Shown piece after piece: positions 34,635 through 42,779 of a DNA stretch of 64,000 nucleotides (positions are counted from its first letter, which is position 1; the number at the start of each line of letters is the position of its first letter). The notes under the pieces were generated by a model. The model worked only from the letters and a program-made list of their open reading frames with translations. It did no database searches and was not told where the DNA came from. A program made the translations under genes and the position numbers. The stretch is from Nocardia pseudobrasiliensis NBRC 108224 (GTDB lineage Bacteria; Actinomycetota; Actinomycetes; Mycobacteriales; Mycobacteriaceae), in assembly GCF_001613105.1 (NCBI RefSeq), contig NZ_BDBS01000012.1, forward strand, positions 1 to 64,000, written 5' to 3'.

Positions 34635-35090
34635 ATGTTCTGCGACGTGAGTGGCTGCATCTTCTGCCGCATCGTCGCGGGCACGGCGCCGTCGACCCGG
34701 GTCTACGAGGACGACACGCTGTGCGCGTTCCTCGACATCCGGCCGATCACCCGGGGTCACACCCTGGTCATCCCCAAACGGCACGCCACCGATCTCGACG
34801 ATCTGGATCCGGAACTGGGCGCGCGGATCTTCACCCTCGGCCACCGGCTCGCCAAGGCCGTGCGGCGCGGCGAGCTGGCCGCCGACGGGGCGAATCTGGT
34901 GCTCAACGACGGTAAGGCGGCCTTCCAGACCGTGCATCACGTCCATCTGCACGTAGTACCCCGCCGGCACGGCGATCGACTCACCTTCGCCAAGGGATTC
35001 CTGCTGCGCAGACCGCACGACACCGAGACCACGGCCGCGGCCATCCGCGCCGGGCTGGATCGGCTCGAGACGGAGGAGAACCGCCCATGA
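34635..35090 (+). CDS. HIT-family nucleotide hydrolase/transferase
   Basis: 151 residues. SGCIFCRIVAGTAPSTRVYED with a CxxC zinc pair and the histidine triad HHVHLHVVP identify a HIT protein of the HinT/Fhit-like group, hydrolysing nucleoside phosphoramidates or dinucleotides in the cytosol. Homologues commonly start near SGCIFC, so the GTG at 34647 is an alternative start; neither start has a clear ribosome site. It overlaps the next gene by 4 bases. Confidence 0.85.
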   Translation: MFCDVSGCIFCRIVAGTAPSTRVYEDDTLCAFLDIRPITRGHTLVIPKRHATDLDDLDPELGARIFTLGHRLAKAVRRGELAADGANLVLNDGKAAFQTVHHVHLHVVPRRHGDRLTFAKGFLLRRPHDTETTAAAIRAGLDRLETEENRP

Positions 35091-35908
35091 CCGACACCCT
35101 CGATCGCGCCGAACTCACCGCTGCCCTGTCCGAGCAGTGGGAGGCCCTGGCCCGGTTGGTCGGCGAATTGGACGAGAACCGTTGGCGCACACCGTCCCCA
35201 CTGCCCGGCTGGACGGTATTCGACGTGCTCGCCCATGTCATCGGCACCGAATCCGTGCTGCTCGGCGAATCGCTGCCGTCGGTGGACGCCGATGTGCAGG
35301 CTTTCGACCATGTCCGCAATCCGACGGGCGCGTTCAACGAGACCTGGCTCGAGGCGCTGCGGCCGCTGTCCGGAGCGCAACTGCTGCAACGCTTTTTCGA
35401 GATCACCGACCGACGTCGCAAGGCGCTGGCCGAGATCGACGACGACGCGTGGCGGGCCGATATCCAGTCACCGATCGGATTGGTGAGCTACGGCCGATTC
35501 ATGCGGGTGCGGTTGTTCGACTGCTGGATGCACGAGCTGGACATCGCCGACGCGCTCGGGGTGCGGATCGAGGAGGGCGGCCGCCGCGCGGAACTGGCGA
35601 TCGACGAGATCGAACCATTCCTCGGGCGGACGCTGGTCAAACGCGGTAAGGCCCCGGACGGCTCGCAGATCACCGTCGAGCTGACCGGTCCGGTGGTGCG
35701 GGCCGATCATGTGCGGGTGGACGGGCGCGCCGAACTCGTTGCGGCCCTGGACGGTCCGGCCGATGCGGTGCTCCGGCTGGATTCGGGCCTGTTCGCCCGG
35801 CTGTGCGGCGGGCGAACCACGGCGGGCGAACACATCGGGGAGATCGAGCTGTCCGGCGATCGGGAGCTGGCGCGGCGGCTGGCCGACCATCTCGCCTTCA
35901 CGATCTGA
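35087..35908 (+). CDS. Maleylpyruvate isomerase-family (mycothiol-dependent, DinB-fold) protein
   Basis: 273 residues. N-terminal DinB-like four-helix domain with candidate metal ligands in DVLAHVIGTE and DCWMHELDIA, then a C-terminal domain as in mycothiol-dependent maleylpyruvate isomerase relatives. Members use mycothiol for isomerisation or conjugation, fitting an actinobacterial host. The substrate is unknown. The ATG overlaps the HIT stop and the S51 gene follows at once, so the three likely form an operon. Confidence 0.83.
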   Translation: MTDTLDRAELTAALSEQWEALARLVGELDENRWRTPSPLPGWTVFDVLAHVIGTESVLLGESLPSVDADVQAFDHVRNPTGAFNETWLEALRPLSGAQLLQRFFEITDRRRKALAEIDDDAWRADIQSPIGLVSYGRFMRVRLFDCWMHELDIADALGVRIEEGGRRAELAIDEIEPFLGRTLVKRGKAPDGSQITVELTGPVVRADHVRVDGRAELVAALDGPADAVLRLDSGLFARLCGGRTTAGEHIGEIELSGDRELARRLADHLAFTI

Positions 35909-35914
35909 GCCGGG

Positions 35915-36565
35915 GTGCGACTGTTCCTGTCCAGCTACCGGTTCGGGGCGCATCAGGAGCGCTTCGGCGCGCTGGTCGGCGAGCCCGGGCCGGTCGCGGT
36001 GATCCCGAACGCCTGCGACGCCTGGCCCGCGGCCTGGCGCGGCGCGGTCACCAGCGATGTGACTCCGCTGCGGCGCGCGGGCTTTCGACCCGAGGTGCTC
36101 GATCTGCGCGAATTCGTGGGCCGCACAGCGCGATTGGAGCGAGAGCTGCGCCGGTTTCCACTGGTCTGGGTGCGCGGCGGGAACACCTTCGTCCTGCGGG
36201 CCCAGTTCGCCCGCAGCGGAGCCGATCTCGTCCTGCCCGCGCTGCTTGCGGAGGATGCGCTGGCCTACGCCGGTTACAGCGCGGGCGCGTGCGTCCTCGC
36301 GCCGGATCTGCACGGTATCGAGGCGGTCGACGATCCGGCGGAGGTCGAACCCGCCTGCGGAGTCGAACCGCGCTGGGACGGACTGGGTTTGGTCGATCAT
36401 CGTATCGTCCCGCATGTGGACTCTCCGGACACCGATCCGGACGGCGGGTGCACCCGGCTCGCGCAACGCCTGCGCGCCGAGGGGGTGGCGCACTGGGCGC
36501 TGACCGACGACGACGCTGTTGTCGTCGATGGCGAGCGCACCGAGCTACTGCTCAGCCGACCGTGA
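35915..36565 (+). CDS. Peptidase S51-like (dipeptidase E family) protein
   Basis: 216 residues. The nucleophile elbow GYSAGA, preceded by VWVRGGNTF, matches the S51 family of Asp-dipeptidase E and cyanophycinase relatives, with a type-1 glutamine-amidotransferase-like fold. A likely catalytic His lies in DHRIVPHVDS. The start is GTG at 35915, 6 bases after the previous stop. The 3' end overlaps the convergent HxlR gene by 14 bases. Confidence 0.82.
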   Translation: MRLFLSSYRFGAHQERFGALVGEPGPVAVIPNACDAWPAAWRGAVTSDVTPLRRAGFRPEVLDLREFVGRTARLERELRRFPLVWVRGGNTFVLRAQFARSGADLVLPALLAEDALAYAGYSAGACVLAPDLHGIEAVDDPAEVEPACGVEPRWDGLGLVDHRIVPHVDSPDTDPDGGCTRLAQRLRAEGVAHWALTDDDAVVVDGERTELLLSRP

Positions 36566-36884
36566 TACCCGTTCGCTCGCAGCGTTTCTCGCCCCATTCG
36601 TAGAGGGCGGTGAGCACCGGGATCAGGCTGCGTCCCTCCTCGGTGAGGTCGTATTCGACCTGCGGCGGCACGGTATCGAAGACGGTGCGCCCGACGAGTC
36701 CGTCGGCCTCGAGTTCCCGCAACTGCTGGACCAGCATCTTCTCGCTGGTGGTCGGCATGGCCCGGCGCAGTTCGCCGTAGCGGCGCACACCCTCCTTCAG
36801 ATGGGCGAGGATCACCGTTTTCCATTTGCCGCCGATGAGATCGACGGTCACCTCCACCGGGCAGTAGTAACGCTTCGCCGACAC
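36552..36884 (-). CDS. HxlR-family transcriptional regulator
   Basis: 110 residues: CPVEVTVDLIGGKWKTVILA, then YGELRRAMPTTSEKMLVQQL and the wing VEYDLTEEGRSLIPVL, the complete HxlR winged helix. The N-terminal cysteine before the first helix is the position used for redox or electrophile sensing in some family members. It is divergent from a dimeric-barrel protein gene and probably controls it and the following hydrolase gene. Confidence 0.88.
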   Translation of the reverse strand: MSAKRYYCPVEVTVDLIGGKWKTVILAHLKEGVRRYGELRRAMPTTSEKMLVQQLRELEADGLVGRTVFDTVPPQVEYDLTEEGRSLIPVLTALYEWGEKRCERTGITVG

Positions 36885-36947
36885 GCGCCTCGCCTCCGGT
36901 ACTCACCAAAAAGTGCGTTCTTGTAACACTGTAATCATCCGATTTCG

Positions 36948-37283
36948 ATGGGACGCATGAAAGTCATCACCTTCGATCGCTTCAAGCCCGGCGTCACCCT
37001 CGAGACCATCACCCCGTATCTGCCCGAGGAGGTCGCCAATGTCTGGCGGCTGTGGAAGGCCGGGATCGTGCGGGAGAACTACGCCCGCGCCGACGAGCCG
37101 GGTGTGGTCATCGTCTTCGAGGTCGACAGCGTCGAGGAGGCCCGGCGCTATGTGGCGGATTTTCCGTTGACCAAGAAGGGTTTTCTGGAGTGGACCTACG
37201 TGCCGGTGACGGCGCCGCTGCCGCTCGAGGCGCTGATGGATCCCTCGGTCGATGTGGCCGAGCCCTACGACCGGACCGCGTGA
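36948..37283 (+). CDS. Dimeric alpha-beta barrel protein (YCII/muconolactone-isomerase-like)
   Basis: 111 residues. MKVITFDRFKPGVTLETI, VIVFEVDSVEEARRYVADFP and LEWTYVPVTAPLPLEAL fit the ferredoxin-like dimeric barrel of muconolactone isomerase and YCII-related proteins. Two in-frame ATGs (36948, 36957) are possible. It is the first gene of a pair with the isochorismatase-like hydrolase 4 bases downstream, divergent from HxlR. Enzymatic role unknown. Confidence 0.72.
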   Translation: MGRMKVITFDRFKPGVTLETITPYLPEEVANVWRLWKAGIVRENYARADEPGVVIVFEVDSVEEARRYVADFPLTKKGFLEWTYVPVTAPLPLEALMDPSVDVAEPYDRTA

Positions 37284-37286
37284 AAT

Positions 37287-37925
37287 ATGCGGCACGCCTT
37301 CGGATTGAGCATTCCGCAGTCGGTCCCCGACGCCTGTGATCCGGCGCGGATGGCGGTGCTGATCTATGACATGCAGGTCGGCATCGTCGGACAGATATCC
37401 GACGGCGACAAGATCGTCGAGTCCTGCGTGCGGATACGAGAGGCCGCGCGGAACAATGGTTTCCGGGTGTTCTATACCCGCCACATGAGTCTGCCCGTGG
37501 CGTCCGCGGGGGTGTCCCAGCTGCGCACGGCCATGCTGTGGCAGCGCGTGGACGATCCCGCCGAGGTGCGTTCCAGCTTTCCGCAGGGTTCGCCGCAGTA
37601 CGAGCTCGTACCCGAACTCGCCCCGGGACCCGATGAGGTGGTGTTCGACAAGATCACCATGTCGGCGTTCGCGGCGACACCGCTCGATATCGCGTTGCGC
37701 GACTGCGGAATCGACGCCTTCGCGGTGGCCGGGATCGCGATGGAGGTCGGCATCGAGCCGACCGTGCGGCATGCCACCGATCTGGGCTATCTGCCGATCG
37801 TGGTGAGCGACGCGTGCGGCGCCGGACATGCCGAGGCGGCCGAACGTTCGCACGCGGCACTGGCTTTCGCGGGCGGTTCACTGGCCACCGACGCGGCCAC
37901 CCTGATCGATCTGATGGGCCGGTAG
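37287..37925 (+). CDS. Isochorismatase-like hydrolase lacking the nucleophilic cysteine
   Basis: 212 residues with the isochorismatase fold. D28 (IYDMQ) and K122 (FDKIT) of the catalytic triad are present, but the position that is Cys in nicotinamidases and N-carbamoyl hydrolases is G155 (AMEVGIEPT). True isochorismatases such as EntB also lack this Cys, so a non-cysteine vinyl-ether hydrolase is more likely than an amidase. No siderophore genes are nearby. Starts 4 bases after the barrel-protein gene, without its own ribosome site, so it is probably coupled. Confidence 0.8.
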   Translation: MRHAFGLSIPQSVPDACDPARMAVLIYDMQVGIVGQISDGDKIVESCVRIREAARNNGFRVFYTRHMSLPVASAGVSQLRTAMLWQRVDDPAEVRSSFPQGSPQYELVPELAPGPDEVVFDKITMSAFAATPLDIALRDCGIDAFAVAGIAMEVGIEPTVRHATDLGYLPIVVSDACGAGHAEAAERSHAALAFAGGSLATDAATLIDLMGR

Positions 37926-37935
37926 GCAACTGCGC

Positions 37936-37972
37936 GAGGGAGGCGGGCGTCATTCGACGCGCCGCCTCCCTC
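37936..37972. terminator. Bidirectional hairpin terminator
   Basis: GAGGGAGGCGG-GCGTC pairs with GACGCGCCGCCTCCCTC with one bulge around ATTC. It exactly fills the gap between the convergent hydrolase and TetR genes. Confidence 0.75.
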
Positions 37973-37973
37973 C

Positions 37974-38561
37974 TCATTCGGGATCGGCCGGCGCCAGCAT
38001 CCGGTGCGCCGCGTCCTTGACCCACCCGCGCATCGACTCCGGATCGAACCGCTCGTCGAACAGGAATCGGCTCACCTGCGGCACCGCCCGCGGGTAGTTG
38101 ACCAGGCTGAGCGTCAGCAGCAGCAGCGCCGCGGGGGGCATATCGTCGCGCATCAATCCGCGCCGCTGCGCATCGCCGACCTTGGCCTGCTTCTCCGCGT
38201 AGCGGCCGGTTCGGGCCTCGCCGCTGGACGCGCCGTCCGCACCGAGTTCGAGCGCCTCCCACAGCATCAGGCGCAGGAATTCCGGATGGTCCCGGTGATA
38301 GTCGATGTGCTGGTCGATCCACCGGTCGAGATCGTCGATATCGGTGATCACGGCCGAGGCGGCGTCGACCATGGCCCGCTCGAGTACCTGATGGAACAGC
38401 TGCTCCTTATCGCCGAAGTAGGCGTAGATCAGCTGCTTGTTGGCCTGGGCATTGCGCGCGATGCGGTCGACGCGGGCTCCGGCGATCCCGTAGGCGGCGA
38501 ACTCCTGGGTGGCCGCCTCGAATATGCGGGCCTTGGTCGCCTCGGGATCTCTGGGAGCCAT
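37974..38561 (-). CDS. TetR-family regulator of the adjacent MFS pump
   Basis: 195 residues. TetR N-terminal domain (ATKARIFEAATQEFAAYGIA, VDRIARNAQANKQLIYAYFG) plus C-terminal dimerisation domain. The ATG at 38561 is preferred; an in-frame TTG at 38579 would overlap the palindrome. It is divergent from an MFS transporter with two AACCAA-type palindromes between, a standard repressor/efflux arrangement. Confidence 0.86.
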   Translation of the reverse strand: MAPRDPEATKARIFEAATQEFAAYGIAGARVDRIARNAQANKQLIYAYFGDKEQLFHQVLERAMVDAASAVITDIDDLDRWIDQHIDYHRDHPEFLRLMLWEALELGADGASSGEARTGRYAEKQAKVGDAQRRGLMRDDMPPAALLLLTLSLVNYPRAVPQVSRFLFDERFDPESMRGWVKDAAHRMLAPADPE

Positions 38562-38573
38562 GGCACCGATAGT

Positions 38574-38636
38574 AACCAACTAATTGGTTGACAAGGAGCG
38601 GATGGCTTGGAATATTCATAACCAACCGGTTAGTTA
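38574..38636. promoter_or_regulatory. Two related palindromic operators between TetR and MFS genes
   Basis: AACCAA-CTAA-TTGGTT (38574-38589) and TAACCAACCGGTTAGTTA (38619-38636, one mismatched pair) share AACCAA half-sites 30 bases apart. Placement before both divergent starts indicates autoregulation and control of the pump by the TetR protein. Confidence 0.72.
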
Positions 38637-38718
38637 GAGCTCTTGTGGGGTCCGCCTCACTCCCGTCCGGCGCAGTGCCGCGCCGCTTCCGTCCCTCATG
38701 TTCATCGGGAGCACATCC

Positions 38719-40170
38719 GTGTCCATTATCGAAACTCGTTCCGCTCCAGTCGTTTCCGCGACAGGCGAGGCGTATCCCACGCGCTGGCGGGTGCTGCCGG
38801 TCGTCCTGAGCGCCATGTTCATGGCGATGTTCGACTGGTTCGTGGTGAATGTCGCGGCCTCATCGCTGCAGCACGATCTGCACGCCGGGGAGGCGGCGCT
38901 GGAACTGATCGTCGGCGGCTACGGCTTCGCCTACGCCTCCGGCCTGATCACCGGCGGCCGGCTCGGTGACCTGTACGGTCACCGCAGGCTGTTCGTGATC
39001 GGCATGCTGGCCTTCACCGTCGCCTCGCTGCTGTGCGGGCTGGCGCCCAACGCGTGGCTGCTGGTCGCCTTCCGCGTGCTGCAGGGCGCGACCGCGGCGC
39101 TGATGGTGCCGCAGATGCTCGCGATCATCAATACGATGTTCCCGATCCACGAACGGCCAAGGGCCATGGCGGCATTCGGTGCGACCGTCGGCATCGGCGC
39201 GGTGTCGGGTCAGGTGCTGGGCGGGGTACTATTGGACGCCGATCTGTTCGGGTGGGGCTGGCGCACCATCTTCTACATCAATGTGCCGATCGGTCTGGCC
39301 GCCGCCGCGCTGGCCGCGCGCTGGCTGCCCCGGCACGAGGCGGGTCGTCGGCCGCGGCTGGATCCCGTCGGCGCGCTGGGCGTCGCGGCCGCGCTGGCGC
39401 TGCTGCTGGTGCCGATCACGCTGGGCCGCCCCGAGGGCTGGCCGCTGTGGACCTGGCTCAGCATGTTCGCCTCGCTGCCGGTGCTGCTGGCCACCCTGCG
39501 CTACGAGAACCGGCTGGCCCGCCGCGGCGGCGAGCCGATCCTCGACACCGAAATGGTCCGCGAGCGCGGCTTCAGCCTCGGCCTGGTCATCGCGGGCGGC
39601 TATCTGACCTTCTTCGCGGGTTTCATGCTCTGCCTGACCCTCATGTTGCAGAACGGCCTCGGCATGTCACCGCTGACCGCCGGGCTGGCCTTCGCTCCCC
39701 TGGGTATCTGCTTCGCCGCGAGCTCGTTCTTCCTCGCGCCCCGGGTGGCCAACCGCATCGGCAATCGAGTCATGGCCGCGGGCACCGTGACCAGCCTCAC
39801 CGGCCTGCTCATCACCCTCGCCGTGCTGACCTGGCTCGGTCCCGACGTGACCGCCGCGGCCCTCATCCCCGGCATGATGATCGTCGGAACCGGCAACGGC
39901 CTGACCATCCCCTCGGTCATCGGCGCGGTCCTGTCCTCGGGCATTCCCCCGCAGCAGGCCGGAATGGCCGCGGGCGTTCTGACCACCTCCCAGCAATTCG
40001 GAAACGCCATCGGCGCAACGGTTCTCGGAGTGATCTTCTTCTCGGCCCTCGGAACCGCCACCGGCGCCGGCAATTACGTGACGGCGATGCAGGCCGCGGC
40101 GCTGGCGGGACTGGTCGTACTGGCCGTCGTCCTCGCCGCAGCGCTGGCCCTGCCGCGCAAGGCGCGCTGA
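38719..40170 (+). CDS. MFS drug-efflux-type transporter (DHA2-like, 14 TMS)
   Basis: 483 residues from the GTG at 38719, which has GGGAG 7 nt upstream; an in-frame ATG at 38698 has no ribosome site. About 14 membrane helices; motif A GGRLGDLYGHRRLFVIG and motif C-like GAVSGQVLGGVLLD. Predicted proton-driven export of drugs or lipophilic compounds, derepressed via the divergent TetR gene. A 23-bp perfect hairpin follows 4 bases after the stop. Confidence 0.88.
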   Translation: MSIIETRSAPVVSATGEAYPTRWRVLPVVLSAMFMAMFDWFVVNVAASSLQHDLHAGEAALELIVGGYGFAYASGLITGGRLGDLYGHRRLFVIGMLAFTVASLLCGLAPNAWLLVAFRVLQGATAALMVPQMLAIINTMFPIHERPRAMAAFGATVGIGAVSGQVLGGVLLDADLFGWGWRTIFYINVPIGLAAAALAARWLPRHEAGRRPRLDPVGALGVAAALALLLVPITLGRPEGWPLWTWLSMFASLPVLLATLRYENRLARRGGEPILDTEMVRERGFSLGLVIAGGYLTFFAGFMLCLTLMLQNGLGMSPLTAGLAFAPLGICFAASSFFLAPRVANRIGNRVMAAGTVTSLTGLLITLAVLTWLGPDVTAAALIPGMMIVGTGNGLTIPSVIGAVLSSGIPPQQAGMAAGVLTTSQQFGNAIGATVLGVIFFSALGTATGAGNYVTAMQAAALAGLVVLAVVLAAALALPRKAR

Positions 40171-40174
40171 GTTC

Positions 40175-40229
40175 TCCCTGGCCTGTGTCATTCCGGCGAA
40201 ATGCGTGCCGGAATGACACAGGCCAGGGA
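40175..40229. terminator. Perfect 23-bp inverted repeat with GAAATGCGT loop
   Basis: Arms 40175-40197 and 40207-40229 are exactly complementary (beginning TCCCTGGCCTGTG) around a 9-nt loop. It lies between the convergent MFS and GroES-like genes and can end both transcripts. The loop and inner CCGGC stem match the hairpins at 18636 and 31563. Confidence 0.85.
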
Positions 40230-40254
40230 AATAGTGGAACAGCACAGGGCGGCC

Positions 40255-40575
40255 CTATAAATACAGCCCGGTGCCATGCTCGGTTCGCTCGGAGGCGACC
40301 GCGTGCAGATCTCGCTCGCGCAGTACCAGATACGCCTGGCCCTGGACCTCGACCTCGAACTGGTCGTCGGCGCTGAACAGCACCCGATCGCCCACGCTCA
40401 CACTGCGCACATGCGAACCGACCCCGCAGACCTCGCCCCAGGACAGCCGCTTGGCCACCTGGGCCGTGGCCGGGATGAGAATGCCCCCGCTGCTGCGACG
40501 TTCACCGGATTCCTGGGACACCCGCACCATGACCCGGTCGTGCAACATCTGGATTTCGAGCTTCGCATCGGACAC
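40255..40575 (-). CDS. GroES-like co-chaperonin family protein
   Basis: 106 residues with the GroES fold: LHDRVMVRVSQESGERRSSGGILIP, VGDRVLFSADDQFEVEVQGQ and YLVLRERDLHAV. It lacks a neighbouring groEL and is longer than usual at the C-terminus (ASERTEHGTGLYL), so it is probably a paralogue rather than the housekeeping GroES. It is divergent from the FAD oxidase gene, with only 57 bases between them. Confidence 0.8.
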   Translation of the reverse strand: MSDAKLEIQMLHDRVMVRVSQESGERRSSGGILIPATAQVAKRLSWGEVCGVGSHVRSVSVGDRVLFSADDQFEVEVQGQAYLVLRERDLHAVASERTEHGTGLYL

Positions 40576-40632
40576 TCGGGGAGTTTAGCTCCCGCGCTGT
40601 GAAGCCGATCCGAGACGACGTAGGTTCGACTC

Positions 40633-41991
40633 GTGGACGTGAACAGTCTCGCCAGCCTGCTGCCCGACGGGACCCTGGTCACCGATCCGGACATTCTGGC
40701 CGGATATCGGCAGGACCGGGCATTGGATCCGGATGCGGGGACGCCGCTGGCGCTGGTGCGGCCGACCGGCACCGAACAGGTCGCCACGGTGTTGAAGTGG
40801 GCGCACGGCAATCGCGTTCCGGTGATTCCGCGCGGGGCGGGTACCGGCCTGTCCGGCGGGGCCACCGCGCAGGACGGCGCGCTGTTGCTGAGCACCGAGC
40901 GGATGCGCGCGATCACCGTCGATCCGATCACCCGCACGGCCGTCGCCCAGCCGGGGCTGTTGAACGCCGAGGTCAAGCGGGCCGTGGCCGAGCACGGGCT
41001 GTGGTACCCGCCGGATCCTTCCTCGTTCGAGATCTGCTCGATCGGCGGGAACGCCGCCACCAACGCGGGCGGACTGTGCTGTGTGAAGTACGGCGTCACA
41101 ACCGATTACGTCCTCGGCATGGAGGTCGTACTGGCCGACGGGACGGTCGTGCGACTGGGCGGGCCGCGGTTGAAGGATTCGGCGGGGCTGTCGCTGACCA
41201 AACTGTTCGTCGGCAGCGAGGGCACCCTCGGCGTCATCACCGAACTCACCCTGCGCCTGCTGCCCGCGCAGCCGCCCCAGAGCACGGTCGTGGCAACGTT
41301 TTCCACGCTCACCGCCGCCACCGAGGCCATTCTGGAGATCACCGGCCGACTGCGGCCCTCGATGCTCGAATTCATGGACGCGGTCGCGATCAACGCCGTC
41401 GAGGACGAACTGCGCATGGGCCTGGACCGCGACGCCGCCGCCCTGCTCGTCGGCCGCTCCGACGCCCCGGGCGAATATGCCGTCCGCGAGGCCGAGATCA
41501 TGGTGCACGCCTGTGAGAAGGCCGGGGCCACCGAGGTTTTCAGCACCGAGGATCCCGAGGAGGGCGAGGCCTTCGCCGCCGCCCGCCGATTCGCCATCCC
41601 GGCCGTGGAGCGCCGGGGAACGCTGCTGCTCGAGGATGTCGGCGTACCGCTGCCGCGCCTGGGCGAGCTGGTCACCGGCGTCGCCGAGATCGCACGCCGC
41701 CGCGAGGTGCTGGTCTCGGTGATCGCGCACGCCGGCGACGGCAACACCCATCCCCTGATCGTGCACGACCCGAACGATCCGGACGAGACCGCGCGCGCCA
41801 ATCAGGCCTTCGGCGAGATCATGCGGCTGGCGATCACCCTGGGCGGCACGATCACCGGCGAACACGGCGTCGGCCGATTGAAGAAAGCCTGGCTGCCCGA
41901 TCAGCTCGGCCCGGACGTGATGGCTTTGACACGCCGCATCAAGGACGCACTCGATCCACACGGCATACTCAACCCCGGAGCGGTGTTGTAA
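40633..41991 (+). CDS. FAD-linked oxidase, glycolate oxidase GlcD-like
   Basis: 452 residues of the VAO/PCMH flavin family. FAD-binding N-terminal domain with PRGAGTGLSGGATAQDGALL and SIGGNAATNAGGLCCVKYG; C-terminal cap with HAGDGNTHPLIVHD and GTITGEHGVGRLKK. Expected to oxidise 2-hydroxy acids (glycolate, lactate or similar) in the cytosol or at the membrane. TAGGTT lies 6 bases before the GTG, predicting a leaderless start. Confidence 0.9.
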   Translation: MDVNSLASLLPDGTLVTDPDILAGYRQDRALDPDAGTPLALVRPTGTEQVATVLKWAHGNRVPVIPRGAGTGLSGGATAQDGALLLSTERMRAITVDPITRTAVAQPGLLNAEVKRAVAEHGLWYPPDPSSFEICSIGGNAATNAGGLCCVKYGVTTDYVLGMEVVLADGTVVRLGGPRLKDSAGLSLTKLFVGSEGTLGVITELTLRLLPAQPPQSTVVATFSTLTAATEAILEITGRLRPSMLEFMDAVAINAVEDELRMGLDRDAAALLVGRSDAPGEYAVREAEIMVHACEKAGATEVFSTEDPEEGEAFAAARRFAIPAVERRGTLLLEDVGVPLPRLGELVTGVAEIARRREVLVSVIAHAGDGNTHPLIVHDPNDPDETARANQAFGEIMRLAITLGGTITGEHGVGRLKKAWLPDQLGPDVMALTRRIKDALDPHGILNPGAVL

Positions 41992-42029
41992 TTCGTACAT
42001 CCGACCGACGGGCAGGAGTTCCACCGATC

Positions 42030-42320
42030 ATGACGACCAGGCTCGAGCACAATGCCGAGGCCACCCGGTACGAGATCTACATCGACGACACCCTGGCCGG
42101 GTACGCCGACTACAGCGACCGCGCGGTCGGCGACCGAAAGGTCCGCGATTTCCAGCACACCCTGACCTTCCCCGAATTCCGCGGCCGCGGCATCGCCGGG
42201 CAGGTGGTCGAATTCGGTCTGCGCGACGCCCGCCAAGCGGGCTTCTCGGTGATACCCACCTGTTGGTACGTCGAGAAGTTCATCGATGAGCACCGCGAAT
42301 ACGCGGAGCTCGTCGCCTAA
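42030..42320 (+). CDS. GNAT-like N-acetyltransferase (YjdJ-type, small)
   Basis: 96 residues. RYEIYIDDTLAGYADYSDR, then LTFPEFRGRGIAGQVVEFGLRDARQAG with the acetyl-CoA pyrophosphate loop RGRGIA, and CWYVEKFIDEHREYAELV, the pattern of the compact single-domain GNAT family. AGGAG lies before the ATG. Substrate unknown. The end overlaps the convergent gene by 4 bases. Confidence 0.88.
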   Translation: MTTRLEHNAEATRYEIYIDDTLAGYADYSDRAVGDRKVRDFQHTLTFPEFRGRGIAGQVVEFGLRDARQAGFSVIPTCWYVEKFIDEHREYAELVA

Positions 42321-42625
42321 TTGCGTCGCCGCCACACCAGGAACTGTCGATCCTGGACGCTCCCCATCGCCTCGATCACCTTCTCGTTGTCGAAACCGGG
42401 AAGTTTCTGTAATCGCGCGAGGAAGCGGGTATCGGCGGCCGAATGCGGAACGACGCAACCGTTTCCCTTCGCACCGATCAAAACGAAGAACACATCGTCG
42501 GCGAACGGACCGTCGGCGGTCGTGATGATCCGGACCTCCGAAAGCTCCTGCCACAGCACCTCTTCGATCCGCCCGTTGTCCAACGTGCGCCGGACGAACC
42601 TGTCGTTGATCTCGACTCCGGCCAT
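42317..42625 (-). CDS. Conserved hypothetical protein (102 aa)
   Basis: Soluble 102-residue protein. VRRTLDNGRIEEVLWQELSEVRIITTADGPFADDVF looks like a PH-like beta sandwich in which the protein matches a family of small bacterial proteins of unknown role; GNGCVVPHSAADTRFLARLQKLPG follows. Single gene, convergent with the GNAT gene. The 154 bases upstream (42626-42779) contain no recognisable gene. Confidence 0.7.
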   Translation of the reverse strand: MAGVEINDRFVRRTLDNGRIEEVLWQELSEVRIITTADGPFADDVFFVLIGAKGNGCVVPHSAADTRFLARLQKLPGFDNEKVIEAMGSVQDRQFLVWRRRN

Positions 42626-42779
42626 GCCTCAATAGTGCTCCGCTCGAGCCCGCTCGGATAGTCCCGAATTCGCCCGATTGCGACTGAATGTGCAAATGCA
42701 AGAACGGGTTACAAAGTCGCACGAAGCCCAGGCATTGATCGCGCCTTTCGATAACGGCAAGACCCCTACCGGAACTCGA

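Noticed and set aside
37287..37925. Hydrolase as a pseudogene because of its missing Cys
   Set aside because: The frame is intact, codon use is normal, and true isochorismatases naturally lack this Cys.
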